In this document: in pieces, positions 34,198 through 42,430 of the stretch
How the letters are laid out: every line of letters starts with the position of its first letter
Position numbering within the stretch: position 1 is the stretch's first letter
From: Blautia sp. BIOML-A1
GTDB lineage: Bacteria > Bacillota > Clostridia > Lachnospirales > Lachnospiraceae
Direction: 5' to 3'
Assembly (NCBI RefSeq): GCF_009883055.1
Contig: NZ_WWVR01000029.1
Coordinates: 1 to 43,011 of the forward strand
Length of the DNA stretch: 43,011 nt
The notes under the pieces: model-generated
The model's database searches: none
What the model saw: the letters and a program-made list of their open reading frames with translations, nothing else
Told to the model about the DNA's origin: nothing
Position numbers and translations under genes: made by a program

Positions 34198-35433
34198 TTA
34201 TTTATTAATGATCGCGATCTTAAGACCTGTCATTGCAAGGTTTGTCTGATGTGCCTCATTGATCTGCTCAAGCGGGAATCTGTCTGTGATAAGATCAGAC
34301 ATCGGAAGTCCGATTGCTTTTGCTCTCTTGAGGAAATCAAATGTTGTTGCATAATCTCTCAGTGTGTATACCCAGGAACCAACCAGGTTGATTTCTTTGG
34401 AACACAGATCGAAGTGCGGGTTGATTGTTGCATCTCCACCATTGATGAAGAAACCAAGCTCGCAAAGTCCACCGCCGTTGCGGATGAATTTGTAGATGTT
34501 TGAATGAGCGTGCGGGTTTCCTGTACACTGGAATGCAAAATCTGCAAGATGTCCGCCCTGAGCTTCTTTCACAGCTTCTGCAAGAGCTTCAACACCTTTG
34601 TACTGTGTAAAGTCAACGGATACTTCAGCACCCATCTTCTTAGCGAAATCAAGACGTTTTGCATTTCCGTCTACTGCACAGATGTTTTCGATACCCATGG
34701 TACGAAGGATAGCGATACAGATAAGACCAATCGGTCCACATCCCTGAACAACAACTCTTGAGTTGAATTTAAGGATTCCTGTTGTTTTTGCTCTTTCTAC
34801 TGCATGGATAAGTACTGCACATGGCTCGATCAGGATACGGGAATCCAGATCCAGATCACTTACGTTGAAGAATGTAGATCCGAAAGATCCTCCTCTGATC
34901 AGGATGTAATCAGAGAACCATCCGTTAAGATGTACATCATCATCCGGAAGAAGTCCGTATACATCTGCTCCGCCAACGTTTTTCTTGTTAAGGTCGAACA
35001 TTGTGATTTCCGGATCATCCTTGAAGATCATACATGTAACAACTTTATCGCCGACTTTAACTGGTTTTCCAGCTGTATCAACTTTAACGTTCTTACCCAT
35101 TTTTACGATTTCACCAGTTCCCTCATGGCCAAGAGCTACAGGGATCAGACCGAATGGGTCTCTCTTGAATTCGTGTGCGTCAGTACCGCAGATACCGCAT
35201 CCTTCTACTTTAACAAGGATATCGTCATCTCCGACTTCCGGCATCGGGAATTCTTTGATCTCATAATGTTCCAGGGCTGTCAGCATAGCAACGTGAGCTG
35301 TTTTCGGGATTACCGGACCAGCTGTCGGTGCAGCCGGTGCTGCAGATGCAGCTGTCTGAGCCGGTGCGTTTCCGGTCATTCCGGAAAGTACCTGTTTAAC
35401 GATTTCTTCGATATTTACATTGTTCATATCCAT
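34198..35433 (-). CDS. Zinc-type medium-chain alcohol dehydrogenase with encapsulation peptide
   Basis: 411 residues, MDR family. Residues 1-20 form an amphipathic helix (NIEEIVKQVLSGM) followed by an Ala/Pro/Thr linker to about residue 45: a typical BMC targeting extension. The catalytic zinc ligands are in GCGICGTDAHE, GHEGTGEIV and EPCAVLIHA. The Rossmann motif is GCGPIGLICIA. The four-cysteine structural zinc loop of classic ADHs is absent (only one Cys in VTCMIFKDDPE). In this pathway it is the likely lactaldehyde reductase giving 1,2-propanediol; that is inference from context. AGGAGG precedes the ATG. Confidence 0.85.
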   Translation of the reverse strand: MDMNNVNIEEIVKQVLSGMTGNAPAQTAASAAPAAPTAGPVIPKTAHVAMLTALEHYEIKEFPMPEVGDDDILVKVEGCGICGTDAHEFKRDPFGLIPVALGHEGTGEIVKMGKNVKVDTAGKPVKVGDKVVTCMIFKDDPEITMFDLNKKNVGGADVYGLLPDDDVHLNGWFSDYILIRGGSFGSTFFNVSDLDLDSRILIEPCAVLIHAVERAKTTGILKFNSRVVVQGCGPIGLICIAILRTMGIENICAVDGNAKRLDFAKKMGAEVSVDFTQYKGVEALAEAVKEAQGGHLADFAFQCTGNPHAHSNIYKFIRNGGGLCELGFFINGGDATINPHFDLCSKEINLVGSWVYTLRDYATTFDFLKRAKAIGLPMSDLITDRFPLEQINEAHQTNLAMTGLKIAIINK

Positions 35434-35451
35434 TTTTAAATTTCCTCCTGA

Positions 35452-36840
35452 TTAGCGAATGCAAAGGCTGTCGGTCATTACGCAGCGTCTTCTCTTGGTA
35501 AAGGTGCTTGCACTTGTAAGACCTTCACCTGTACGGCTTGCGATTGTGAATGTACAGAATCCTTCTCCACCGAATCCAAGTGCTGAATAGGACGGGCCGT
35601 TCTTAACAAGGATTGCAGTATCAATTGCTTTCGCATATTTGGTAATGTTGTCAACATTCTTGGAATGGATGTGTGCTGAGTGACGGTTGCCATGTTCAAG
35701 CCATACTGCCTGTTCTACAGCATCATCAAAATCTTTTGCTCTTACGATTCCAAGGATTGGCATCATAAGCTCTGTTGTGATAAGCGGATGTTCCTTCGGT
35801 CCCTCAAAGATGATGCAGCGGGTATTTGCCGGTGCATTTACTCCGATCATGGAAAGAAGTGTCTTTGCATCACGACCTACACATTTACGGTTCAGTTTAC
35901 CACCTGCCAGAACAACCTCTGTTAATTTATCCTGTTCTTCTTTGGAAGCCAGATAACAGTCGTTCTCTGTCAGCATGTAATGCATCAGTTCATCCACTAC
36001 AGAAGATACAGCAACAACTTCCTTCTCTGCGATACATGGAAGGTTGTTATCAAATGTACATCCATTTACGATGTCCTGAGCTGCTTTACGGATATCAGCT
36101 GTTTCATCAACAACTGCCGGTGGGTTTCCTGCACCAGCTCCGATTCCTCTCTTGCCGGAGGAAAGAACTGCTGTAACAACGCCAGGACCGCCTGTTGCTG
36201 CGATAAGCGGGATATCTTTATGTTTCATCATGATATTACTTGTTTCAAGAGTAGGTTTCTCTACTGTTACTGCAATATTGTCCGGTCCGCCTGATTCAAG
36301 AGAAGCTTCGTTTACCAGATTGATTGCAAAAATAGAGGTCTTGATTGCTGCCGGATGCGGATTGAATACTACTGTATTTCCGCCTGCCAGCATACCCATT
36401 GTATTGCAGAGGATTGTTTCACTCGGGTTGGTACATGGTGTGATCGCACCGATTACACCAAATGGTCCCATCTCGATCAGAGTAAGTCCTCTGTCTCCTG
36501 ACCATGCAGTAGTTGTAATGTCTTCTGTACCAGGTGTCTTATCTGCTACCAGATGATGTTTCAGGATCTTGTCTCCTACGTTACCCATTCCTGTCTCATC
36601 AACACCCATACGAGCCATAATTTCTGCATTTTCTTTGATTTTCTTACGGATGCAGGTGATGATTTTTTCTCTCTGATCCATGGACATCTTCTTAACGATC
36701 AGTTCAGACTTCTTAGCAGCCTCAATTGCATCATTCATATCTTTGAAGATACCATGTTTTCCGGTCGGAGCATCTGCAATCTGCATTTTTGCCATTACTT
36801 CCTGTACAATATCCTGTACCATGCTCTCACTGATTGGCAT
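35452..36840 (-). CDS. pduP: CoA-acylating propionaldehyde dehydrogenase (PduP-like)
   Basis: 462 residues. It oxidises propionaldehyde to propionyl-CoA with NAD+. The N-terminal 20 residues (ESMVQDIVQEVMAKM) are the encapsulation peptide known from PduP, followed by a short linker. Catalytic Cys269 lies in NNLPCIAEKEV. Other family segments are ITPCTNPSETILCNTMGMLAGGN and GKRGIGAGAGNPPAVVDETADI. AAAGGAGG precedes the ATG. It is the second gene after the internal promoter at 37847-37875. Confidence 0.93.
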   Translation of the reverse strand: MPISESMVQDIVQEVMAKMQIADAPTGKHGIFKDMNDAIEAAKKSELIVKKMSMDQREKIITCIRKKIKENAEIMARMGVDETGMGNVGDKILKHHLVADKTPGTEDITTTAWSGDRGLTLIEMGPFGVIGAITPCTNPSETILCNTMGMLAGGNTVVFNPHPAAIKTSIFAINLVNEASLESGGPDNIAVTVEKPTLETSNIMMKHKDIPLIAATGGPGVVTAVLSSGKRGIGAGAGNPPAVVDETADIRKAAQDIVNGCTFDNNLPCIAEKEVVAVSSVVDELMHYMLTENDCYLASKEEQDKLTEVVLAGGKLNRKCVGRDAKTLLSMIGVNAPANTRCIIFEGPKEHPLITTELMMPILGIVRAKDFDDAVEQAVWLEHGNRHSAHIHSKNVDNITKYAKAIDTAILVKNGPSYSALGFGGEGFCTFTIASRTGEGLTSASTFTKRRRCVMTDSLCIR

Positions 36841-36884
36841 GAGATTGTCCTCCTTTAATATCTACCACTTATTTATGGATCTGA

Positions 36885-37748
36885 TTATTTCAGTCCCAGC
36901 TGAGCCATAACCTGTTTTGTGATGTTTGCAACCAGTTCTGCATCTGAATTAGCTGCTGCCGGAGCTGCTTCTTTGGAACATTCAGATCCAACGAAATCAT
37001 ACTGATATCCTGGGAACTGTTTGTAATCTTCGCTGCAGCCGCCGCAGTTATGGCAGTTTACGCCGTCTTTGTTCTGGCAGAGGTTTGCAGGATGTTTTCC
37101 TGGCATACCAAATTTACGACGGATCTCATACAGTTTCTTGATGTTTTCTTTGTCGAATTCCTTCGGTCCACCAAGAAGTTTGCTCTGATACAGAAGCTGT
37201 GCGTAGAATTCTACGGATTCCATCTTCATGTATGCGGCGTTCAGGTCTGTGCTCCATGTAAGAGCTCCGTGGTTCTCAAGAAGAACTGCGTCGAAGTATG
37301 GCAGATATTTCTCAAGATTGTCCGGAATTTCCATTGTGGAAGGTGTACCGTACTCAGCGATCGGAACGCAGCCAAGAGCGATAACTGCTTCTGGCATGAT
37401 CGGCTGTGTAAGCGGGATACCAGCGATGGCAAAGGATGTTGCATAAATAGGATGAGCATGTACTACAGATCCTACGTCTGGTCTCTTCTGATATACTCTC
37501 ATGTGCATTTTGATCTCAGAAGATGGTTTGAATCCCGGATTAGCCTGAATTACGTTACCCTGAGCATCTACTTTACAGATAAATTCAGGTGTCATGAATC
37601 CTTTGGATACACCAGTAGGTGTGCAGAGGAATTCGTTGTCATTCAGTTTTACGGAAATGTTTCCGTCGTTTGCAGCAACCATGTTGCGAGCGTAGATACG
37701 TCTTCCGATGTCACAGATCTGTTTTTTGATTTCAAATTCGTTTACCAT
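36885..37748 (-). CDS. fucA: Class II L-fuculose-1-phosphate (or rhamnulose-1-phosphate) aldolase with C-terminal encapsulation peptide
   Basis: 287 residues. It cleaves the ketose-1-phosphate to dihydroxyacetone phosphate and L-lactaldehyde. The zinc-binding His pair lies in VVHAHPIYATSFAIAG, and ENHGALTWS is the second conserved block. A cysteine-rich stretch near the C-terminus (CQNKDGVNCHNCGGCSED) is unusual for E. coli FucA (215 residues). It is followed by an Ala/Pro linker and a C-terminal amphipathic helix (ELVANITKQVMAQLGLK) resembling the encapsulation peptides of its neighbours. AGGAGG precedes the ATG. Confidence 0.88.
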   Translation of the reverse strand: MVNEFEIKKQICDIGRRIYARNMVAANDGNISVKLNDNEFLCTPTGVSKGFMTPEFICKVDAQGNVIQANPGFKPSSEIKMHMRVYQKRPDVGSVVHAHPIYATSFAIAGIPLTQPIMPEAVIALGCVPIAEYGTPSTMEIPDNLEKYLPYFDAVLLENHGALTWSTDLNAAYMKMESVEFYAQLLYQSKLLGGPKEFDKENIKKLYEIRRKFGMPGKHPANLCQNKDGVNCHNCGGCSEDYKQFPGYQYDFVGSECSKEAAPAAANSDAELVANITKQVMAQLGLK

Positions 37749-37846
37749 GCTTATTTTCCTCCTAAAGCAATGTTTTTTGCTGTGCTGAAACAGCGATTAG
37801 GATAACCGTTAGAGCACAGCTTGGATTTTGTTTTATTTCTAAGGAG

Positions 37847-37875
37847 ATTGTACTCCTTAATCCCTTAATTGTCAA
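37847..37875 (-). promoter_or_regulatory. Sigma-70 promoter for the aldolase-to-pduO section
   Basis: Read leftward: TTGACA (37875-37870), a 17-nt spacer and TACAAT (37852-37847), about 100 nt before the aldolase ATG. The TGTTG array at 37894-37952 lies 19 nt upstream of its -35. Confidence 0.75.
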
Positions 37876-37893
37876 GGAATTATCATTGTTTCA

Positions 37894-37952
37894 TGTTGTT
37901 TTTGTTGCTTTTGTCGCTTTTTAAATGTTGCTTTTGTTGGTTTTGTTGTTTT
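37894..37952 (+). promoter_or_regulatory. TGTTGNTTT repeat array: 3 + 3 units of 9 bp
   Basis: Six 9-bp units start at 37894, 37903, 37912, 37926, 37935 and 37944. Each fits TGT(T/C)GNTTT, and the two triplets are separated by TTAAA. The array lies just upstream of the internal BMC promoter and abuts the activase stop. Strong helical phasing and the resemblance to TTGTTG/TTTGTT-type operators make it a candidate site for the DeoR regulator. Confidence 0.6.
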
Positions 37953-38743
37953 CAGCCGCCAATCTGCACTTTCAGTGTGCTGACTGCCTCTGCCGCCCTC
38001 TTGAGGGTATTCATTTCTTCTGCTGTCGGCGGAAGAATTCCGTCCATTTTGTATTCTCTGCCAAGACCGGTGTACTTATCCTGACCAAGACGGTGATACG
38101 GAAGCAGATGGAGCTGTTCCACGCCCGGCAGTGTATCTGCAAAGGATGCGATTCCCTGAATCTCCTCCACGGTTGCATTAAATGTCGGGATCACCGGAAC
38201 GCGGATGATCAGTCTGCACTTGCCGGAAAGAGCTACCCTGCGGGCATTTTCCAGCATCAGTTCATTGGAACGGCCTGTGAATTCTTTATGTTTCGCCGGA
38301 TTGGTGTGCTTGATATCCATAAGATACAGATCCAGATACGGAAGAATCTCTTCAATCGTCTCAAACGGTGCACATGCCATGCTTTCCATAGCTGTGTTGA
38401 TTCCATGTTCTTTGGCGGCCCGAAGAAGATCTCTTGCAAACTCCGGCTGGCAGAGACTTTCTCCTCCGGAAAGGGTCAGTCCGCCTCCGGACCGGCGATA
38501 GTACGGCCGGTCCTGCTCTACCACCTGAAGCATCTCCTCCACAGTAGTATCTCTGCCGATCACCTTATCTTCACCGAGAACCTTCATAGTCTGGATCTTA
38601 TATTCCTGCGACTCTGGATTACAGCACCATCTGCATCGGAGCACACAGCCTTTCAAAAAGACGATTGTTCGGATTCCCGGGCCATCATGGATAGAATACC
38701 TCTGGATATCAAAAATACGGCCTTTTGTATTTAAATAATCCAT
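37952..38743 (-). CDS. Glycyl-radical enzyme activating protein (radical SAM)
   Basis: 263 residues. It uses S-adenosylmethionine and a 4Fe-4S cluster to place the glycyl radical on the dehydratase. The cluster cysteines are Cys33, Cys37 and Cys40 (GCVLRCRWCCNPES), preceded by DIQRYSIHDGPGIRT. The GGGLTLSGGESLCQPEFA segment is the SAM-binding region. Many activases of B12-independent diol dehydratases carry an extra ferredoxin-like insert with eight Cys; this protein lacks it and has the short PflA-type layout. It starts 12 nt after the dehydratase stop. Confidence 0.92.
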   Translation of the reverse strand: MDYLNTKGRIFDIQRYSIHDGPGIRTIVFLKGCVLRCRWCCNPESQEYKIQTMKVLGEDKVIGRDTTVEEMLQVVEQDRPYYRRSGGGLTLSGGESLCQPEFARDLLRAAKEHGINTAMESMACAPFETIEEILPYLDLYLMDIKHTNPAKHKEFTGRSNELMLENARRVALSGKCRLIIRVPVIPTFNATVEEIQGIASFADTLPGVEQLHLLPYHRLGQDKYTGLGREYKMDGILPPTAEEMNTLKRAAEAVSTLKVQIGG

Positions 38744-38755
38744 AGTTTTTACCTT

Positions 38756-41275
38756 TTAGAAGCCCTGTTCTGTTCTTCTGATGATGTCATCCTGAAGAGA
38801 ACGGGAGAGCGTTGTAAACAGCGCACTGTATCCTGCAACACGAACAACCAGATGTGAGTATTTCTCCGGATGCTTCTGTGCATCAAGAAGTGTCTCACGG
38901 TCAACAACATTGAACTGCATATGCATACCCTTCTGATCGAAGAATGTCTGGATCAGGGAAACAAACTTCTCCAGTCCTTCTCTTCCTGCCAGTGCTGACG
39001 GATGGAATTTCTGATTAAACAAGGTTCCGTTGGATACGATGAAATGATCCAGCCTGGAAACAGAAGTTGCTGCCGCTGTAGGTCCGTTGACATCCTTTCC
39101 TGCGGATGGTGAAACACCATCTGCCACCGGTGTATGTGCATAACGTCCATCCGGTGTTGCACCTGTCTGTCCGCCGAGCGGTACATTTGCCGATACCGGA
39201 TACAGCCCTGCCTGGAACTGTCCGCCTCTTGGATTATGATATTTCTCCATTGGACGTGTATAAGTATAAGCTACATCTCTTGCAAAATAATCCACATCAT
39301 CGATTGCATTTCCGAATTTCGGAACTTCATCGATCATATGATGGATCTCTGTGAATCTGCGGAGCTGTTCCTCTGTAGGTTTCAGTCTCATAACTGTCGT
39401 AAGAACTGCCTTTGCCATGTCTTCGGTGACATTCATGCCGCCTTCCTGCATTCCTTTGAGGATCATCTCGGACATATCTTTAACGGACTGCTCATCAAGT
39501 CCCTTGTCATAGTTCCATGCAAGAGCTTCTTTGTATTCTTTCATGGTGACTTTCTTGTCTTCGTACACAAGCTTGCGGATCGCATACAGAGAATCTGCCA
39601 TATTTGCGATACCAAATCCCTGCGGACCTGTGAAGTTATAGACAGCTCCACCTTCCTGAACAGCAAGTCCTCTGCTGATGCAGTCATCTACCATACAGGA
39701 TTCAAACGGAAGCGGTACTCTCTCTGCATGAGCAACATCGATCGCATTGTCTGCATTTACAAGAAGAGAAATGCAATATTCCATCTGCTTCTTATATGCA
39801 TCATAGAACTCTTCAAAAGTTGTCATCTGTGTGACGTCGCCTGTCTGGATACCAACAAGTTCTCCCTTATCCATACCATTGGAAAATACAAGTTCAAGCG
39901 GACGGCACATATTGAAGAATGCTGCATCATGCCATCCATCTGTCTTACCTGCCTTCTGAGGCTCTACGCATCCGATGATGTTATATTCTCTGGCATCCTC
40001 AAGAGTCAGTCCTCTGTTCAGAAGTGCCGGGATGATCACCTCATCATTATAGTAAGCCGGAAGTCCGATACCGGTTCTTGTAAGTTCTGCCGCCTTGATC
40101 AGAAGTTCATGCGGGGAACCGTTCCATACACGGATGGAAAGAGAAGGCATTGGCAGATGTACATGCATGGATGCAAGGATACACATAACAGAAAGGTCAT
40201 TGGTAACATCATTTCCGTATTTATCCTGTCCGCCGACGATCAGGTTCTGGAAAAGGCTGTATCCTGCAAATCCTTCTGCGGAAGCCGCATCACGGACCTT
40301 GTTGAGATCGTTCAGTTTAACCCAGATACAGTCGAGAAGTTCCTGTGCCGATTCTCTTGTGATGATACCCTTGTCAAGATCTGCCTTATAATAAGGATAC
40401 ATATACTGGTCAAAACGTCCCGGTGAAATAGAGTGTCCGCTGGATTCAACCTGAAGAAGCTGCTGCACAAACCAGAAAGACTGACATGCCTCATAGAAGC
40501 TTGTGGCTCCGTTTGCCGGAACACGGCTGCAGTTCTCGGCGATCTGCAGAAGTTCCTGTTTTCTTACAGGATCGGTACATTCTGCTGCCATTTTGGAAGC
40601 AAGCTCTGCATAACGCTCTGCATACTCAATAACTGCCTGACAGGAAAGGATAACTGCGTTAAGGAAATGAGATTTCTTAACATAGTTGCCGTCTCCAACC
40701 TGGCATCTGTCGAGTTCCGCCTGAGCTTTGTCGATAATTCCCTTATAACCGATTGCAAGAACTTCTTCATATTTAACAGTTACATGTCCGACACCATTGT
40801 AGAAATAGTTTCCTGGTGTAAAAATATTGTGATCAATTGCTCTGATTGCTTCCGGTGCCATGTAGGAAGTTGCAAGTTCACTGGAGGTCTTGCCCTTCCA
40901 GTATTTATGTACCTCTCTCAACTCCTGCTTGGTTTCCTCGGCAATGTAAAATGGATCCGCGGTCCTTGTTGCAACCGTATCCAGTTCATCCTCCAGCCAC
41001 TGATAGGAAAATTCCGGGAAAGTCTGGCAGCCTCGCGGTGCGATCGTACTGCTTCCGACAATCAGCTCATCATCACGAATAATGATCGGAATGTTACGAA
41101 GGATGTGTGCAAAAGCTTCCGCACGTCTGGTGATCGTAGGCTGTCCCTCTGTGGCCTTATAGGATTCCGTGATCAGCTTTGCTCTGGCAGATTCAATAAC
41201 CGGCATGTGTGCATACAGTGCCGCAATCAGCTTCGGGATCCTGGATGACTTTGGAACATCTGTGGTATTAAACAT
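38756..41275 (-). CDS. Glycyl-radical propanediol dehydratase (B12-independent)
   Basis: About 839 residues from the ATG at 41275 (AGGAG 10 nt upstream; a GTG at 41281 is also possible). It dehydrates (S)-1,2-propanediol to propionaldehyde by radical chemistry. The active-site Cys436 is in the NIIGCVEPQ motif, and the glycyl radical is Gly815 in VVRVAGYSALF near the C-terminus. DGWHDAAFFNM after the Cys motif fits the diol/glycerol dehydratase branch rather than pyruvate formate-lyase. It is the first gene of the BMC locus, under the promoter at 41365-41393. No clear encapsulation peptide is seen at either end. Confidence 0.93.
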   Translation of the reverse strand: MFNTTDVPKSSRIPKLIAALYAHMPVIESARAKLITESYKATEGQPTITRRAEAFAHILRNIPIIIRDDELIVGSSTIAPRGCQTFPEFSYQWLEDELDTVATRTADPFYIAEETKQELREVHKYWKGKTSSELATSYMAPEAIRAIDHNIFTPGNYFYNGVGHVTVKYEEVLAIGYKGIIDKAQAELDRCQVGDGNYVKKSHFLNAVILSCQAVIEYAERYAELASKMAAECTDPVRKQELLQIAENCSRVPANGATSFYEACQSFWFVQQLLQVESSGHSISPGRFDQYMYPYYKADLDKGIITRESAQELLDCIWVKLNDLNKVRDAASAEGFAGYSLFQNLIVGGQDKYGNDVTNDLSVMCILASMHVHLPMPSLSIRVWNGSPHELLIKAAELTRTGIGLPAYYNDEVIIPALLNRGLTLEDAREYNIIGCVEPQKAGKTDGWHDAAFFNMCRPLELVFSNGMDKGELVGIQTGDVTQMTTFEEFYDAYKKQMEYCISLLVNADNAIDVAHAERVPLPFESCMVDDCISRGLAVQEGGAVYNFTGPQGFGIANMADSLYAIRKLVYEDKKVTMKEYKEALAWNYDKGLDEQSVKDMSEMILKGMQEGGMNVTEDMAKAVLTTVMRLKPTEEQLRRFTEIHHMIDEVPKFGNAIDDVDYFARDVAYTYTRPMEKYHNPRGGQFQAGLYPVSANVPLGGQTGATPDGRYAHTPVADGVSPSAGKDVNGPTAAATSVSRLDHFIVSNGTLFNQKFHPSALAGREGLEKFVSLIQTFFDQKGMHMQFNVVDRETLLDAQKHPEKYSHLVVRVAGYSALFTTLSRSLQDDIIRRTEQGF

Positions 41276-41364
41276 CTCCACACTTCTCCTTTCTTATGGT
41301 GTTTCAAACGCCATATCTCATATGCAATCTGACGGCGCCAAAACGCCATGATTCATATAAAGCC

Positions 41365-41393
41365 ATTATACCGTATCCCCACTTTTATGTCAA
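41365..41393 (-). promoter_or_regulatory. Consensus sigma-70 promoter of the BMC operon
   Basis: Read leftward: perfect TTGACA (41393-41388), a 17-nt spacer and perfect TATAAT (41370-41365), about 90 nt before the dehydratase ATG. Such an ideal promoter must be held down by a repressor. AAACGCCAT occurs twice in the leader (41306-41314 and 41341-41349). Confidence 0.85.
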
Positions 41394-41475
41394 CAAAATC
41401 CAACATTATTCTCTTGTTTTTTATGCGGTTTTTGTTGTGGTTTTTGTTGGTTTTGTGTTGGTTTTTAGTTGGAAT
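41388..41475. promoter_or_regulatory. TGTTG repeat cluster at the BMC operon promoter
   Basis: On the plus strand, TGTTG-type units start at 41424 (TGCGG), 41433, 41445, 41456 and 41467 (AGTTG), spaced 9-12 bp in T-rich sequence. On the minus strand, two further units (TGTTGGATT, then TGTTGACAT) run straight through the -35 box. The motif is the same as in the array at 37894-37952. Confidence 0.5.
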
Positions 41476-41567
41476 CTAATTTTTCGGTTGACTTTTGACC
41501 GTTTGACTGCCATACTGAACTTATCAAGATTTTACAGCTGAATTTTAAGCCGGAGGTGGACTACAAA

Positions 41568-42281
41568 ATGTATCTTTCTGATATACACACTCACTCGATT
41601 GCCAGTGGTCACGGTACGATCTGTACTGTTTCAGACATGGCAAAAGCAGCTTCCCGAAGGGGACTGAAATTACTTGGCATTACAGATCACGGACCGGCCA
41701 CTCTTGCTGCCGGAACTGCTTCTTATTTCAGGAGTCTTTCTTATTCTCCCAAAAAGCGTTTCGGGATTGAATTGTTGTTTGGGATTGAATTGAATATTCT
41801 TGATGCGAACGGACATGTAGATCTGAACGATGAACTTCTCGAAAAACTGGACTATGCGATTGCAAGTATGCATGCACAGAATTATAAGAGTGGATCTGTG
41901 AAAGAAAATACAAGTGCATATCTGAATGCGATGAAGCATCCCTGTGTCAAGGTTCTTGGACATTGTGATAATCCGCAGTTTCCTGTCGACTATGAGACGC
42001 TTGCAGTTGCGGCGAAAGAATTTGGGGTGATTTTTGAAATTAACGAGGCTTCTCTTGCTCCTTATGGATACCGGGGCGATACCCGGGCAAATAACAGAGA
42101 GATTCTGAAGTATTGTACGAAGTACGAAATTCCGATCGTGCTGTCGAGTGACAGTCATGGAACGGGACATATCGGAGATTTTACTTATGCGGCAGAGTTT
42201 GTGCATGAGGAGATGTTTCCTGAAGAACTGATCTTAAACAATAATATTCCTCGGTTGAAGATGATACTGAGTGAGAGGTAG
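41568..42281 (+). CDS. PHP-domain phosphoesterase (YcdX-like)
   Basis: 237 residues from the ATG at 41568, with GGAGG 11 nt upstream. It belongs to the PHP metal-dependent phosphoesterases of the YcdX type. Metal-binding motifs are SDIHTHSIASGHGT near the N-terminus, GITDHGP, FGIELNILD, KVLGHCDNP and VLSSDSHGTGHIGD. The substrate is unknown. It is divergent from the BMC operon, about 290 bp away; a role in that pathway is not implied. It is shorter than DNA-polymerase PHP domains and full length for the YcdX group. Confidence 0.9.
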   Translation: MYLSDIHTHSIASGHGTICTVSDMAKAASRRGLKLLGITDHGPATLAAGTASYFRSLSYSPKKRFGIELLFGIELNILDANGHVDLNDELLEKLDYAIASMHAQNYKSGSVKENTSAYLNAMKHPCVKVLGHCDNPQFPVDYETLAVAAKEFGVIFEINEASLAPYGYRGDTRANNREILKYCTKYEIPIVLSSDSHGTGHIGDFTYAAEFVHEEMFPEELILNNNIPRLKMILSER

Positions 42282-42324
42282 GAAGTATATAATATATATA
42301 TAATAATGGAAATAAAATATAGTT

Positions 42325-42430
42325 ATAGTAGTGAACTACTCGGCAACAAGTTACCAGAGCATCTGAAATCTGGCGGGATACCGCCTTTTTTCAGGGTGCG
42401 TCCATGACACCAATACTGCTTGCCTTTCGG
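42325..42430 (-). ncRNA. Putative omega-RNA / right end of an IS200/IS605-type element
   Basis: Directly after the tnpB stop come four adjacent hairpins: AGTAG-TGAA-CTACT (42327-42340), GGCAAC-AA-GTTACC, CCAGA...TCTGG and GGCGG-GATA-CCGCC (42372-42385). TnpB guide RNAs overlap the gene's 3' end and the element's right end, and subterminal hairpins are what IS200/IS605 transposases bind. The exact element boundary cannot be fixed from this sequence alone. Confidence 0.45.

Noticed and set aside
37749..37846. Riboswitch or small gene between activase and aldolase
   Set aside because: Only a promoter, a TGTTG array and an ordinary leader of about 100 nt are visible; no stable conserved fold was recognised.
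39134..40426. A 430-codon rightward open frame opposite the glycyl-radical enzyme
   Set aside because: A shadow of the strongly biased codon use of the dehydratase gene; its composition is Cys/His/Ile-rich and it has no domain.
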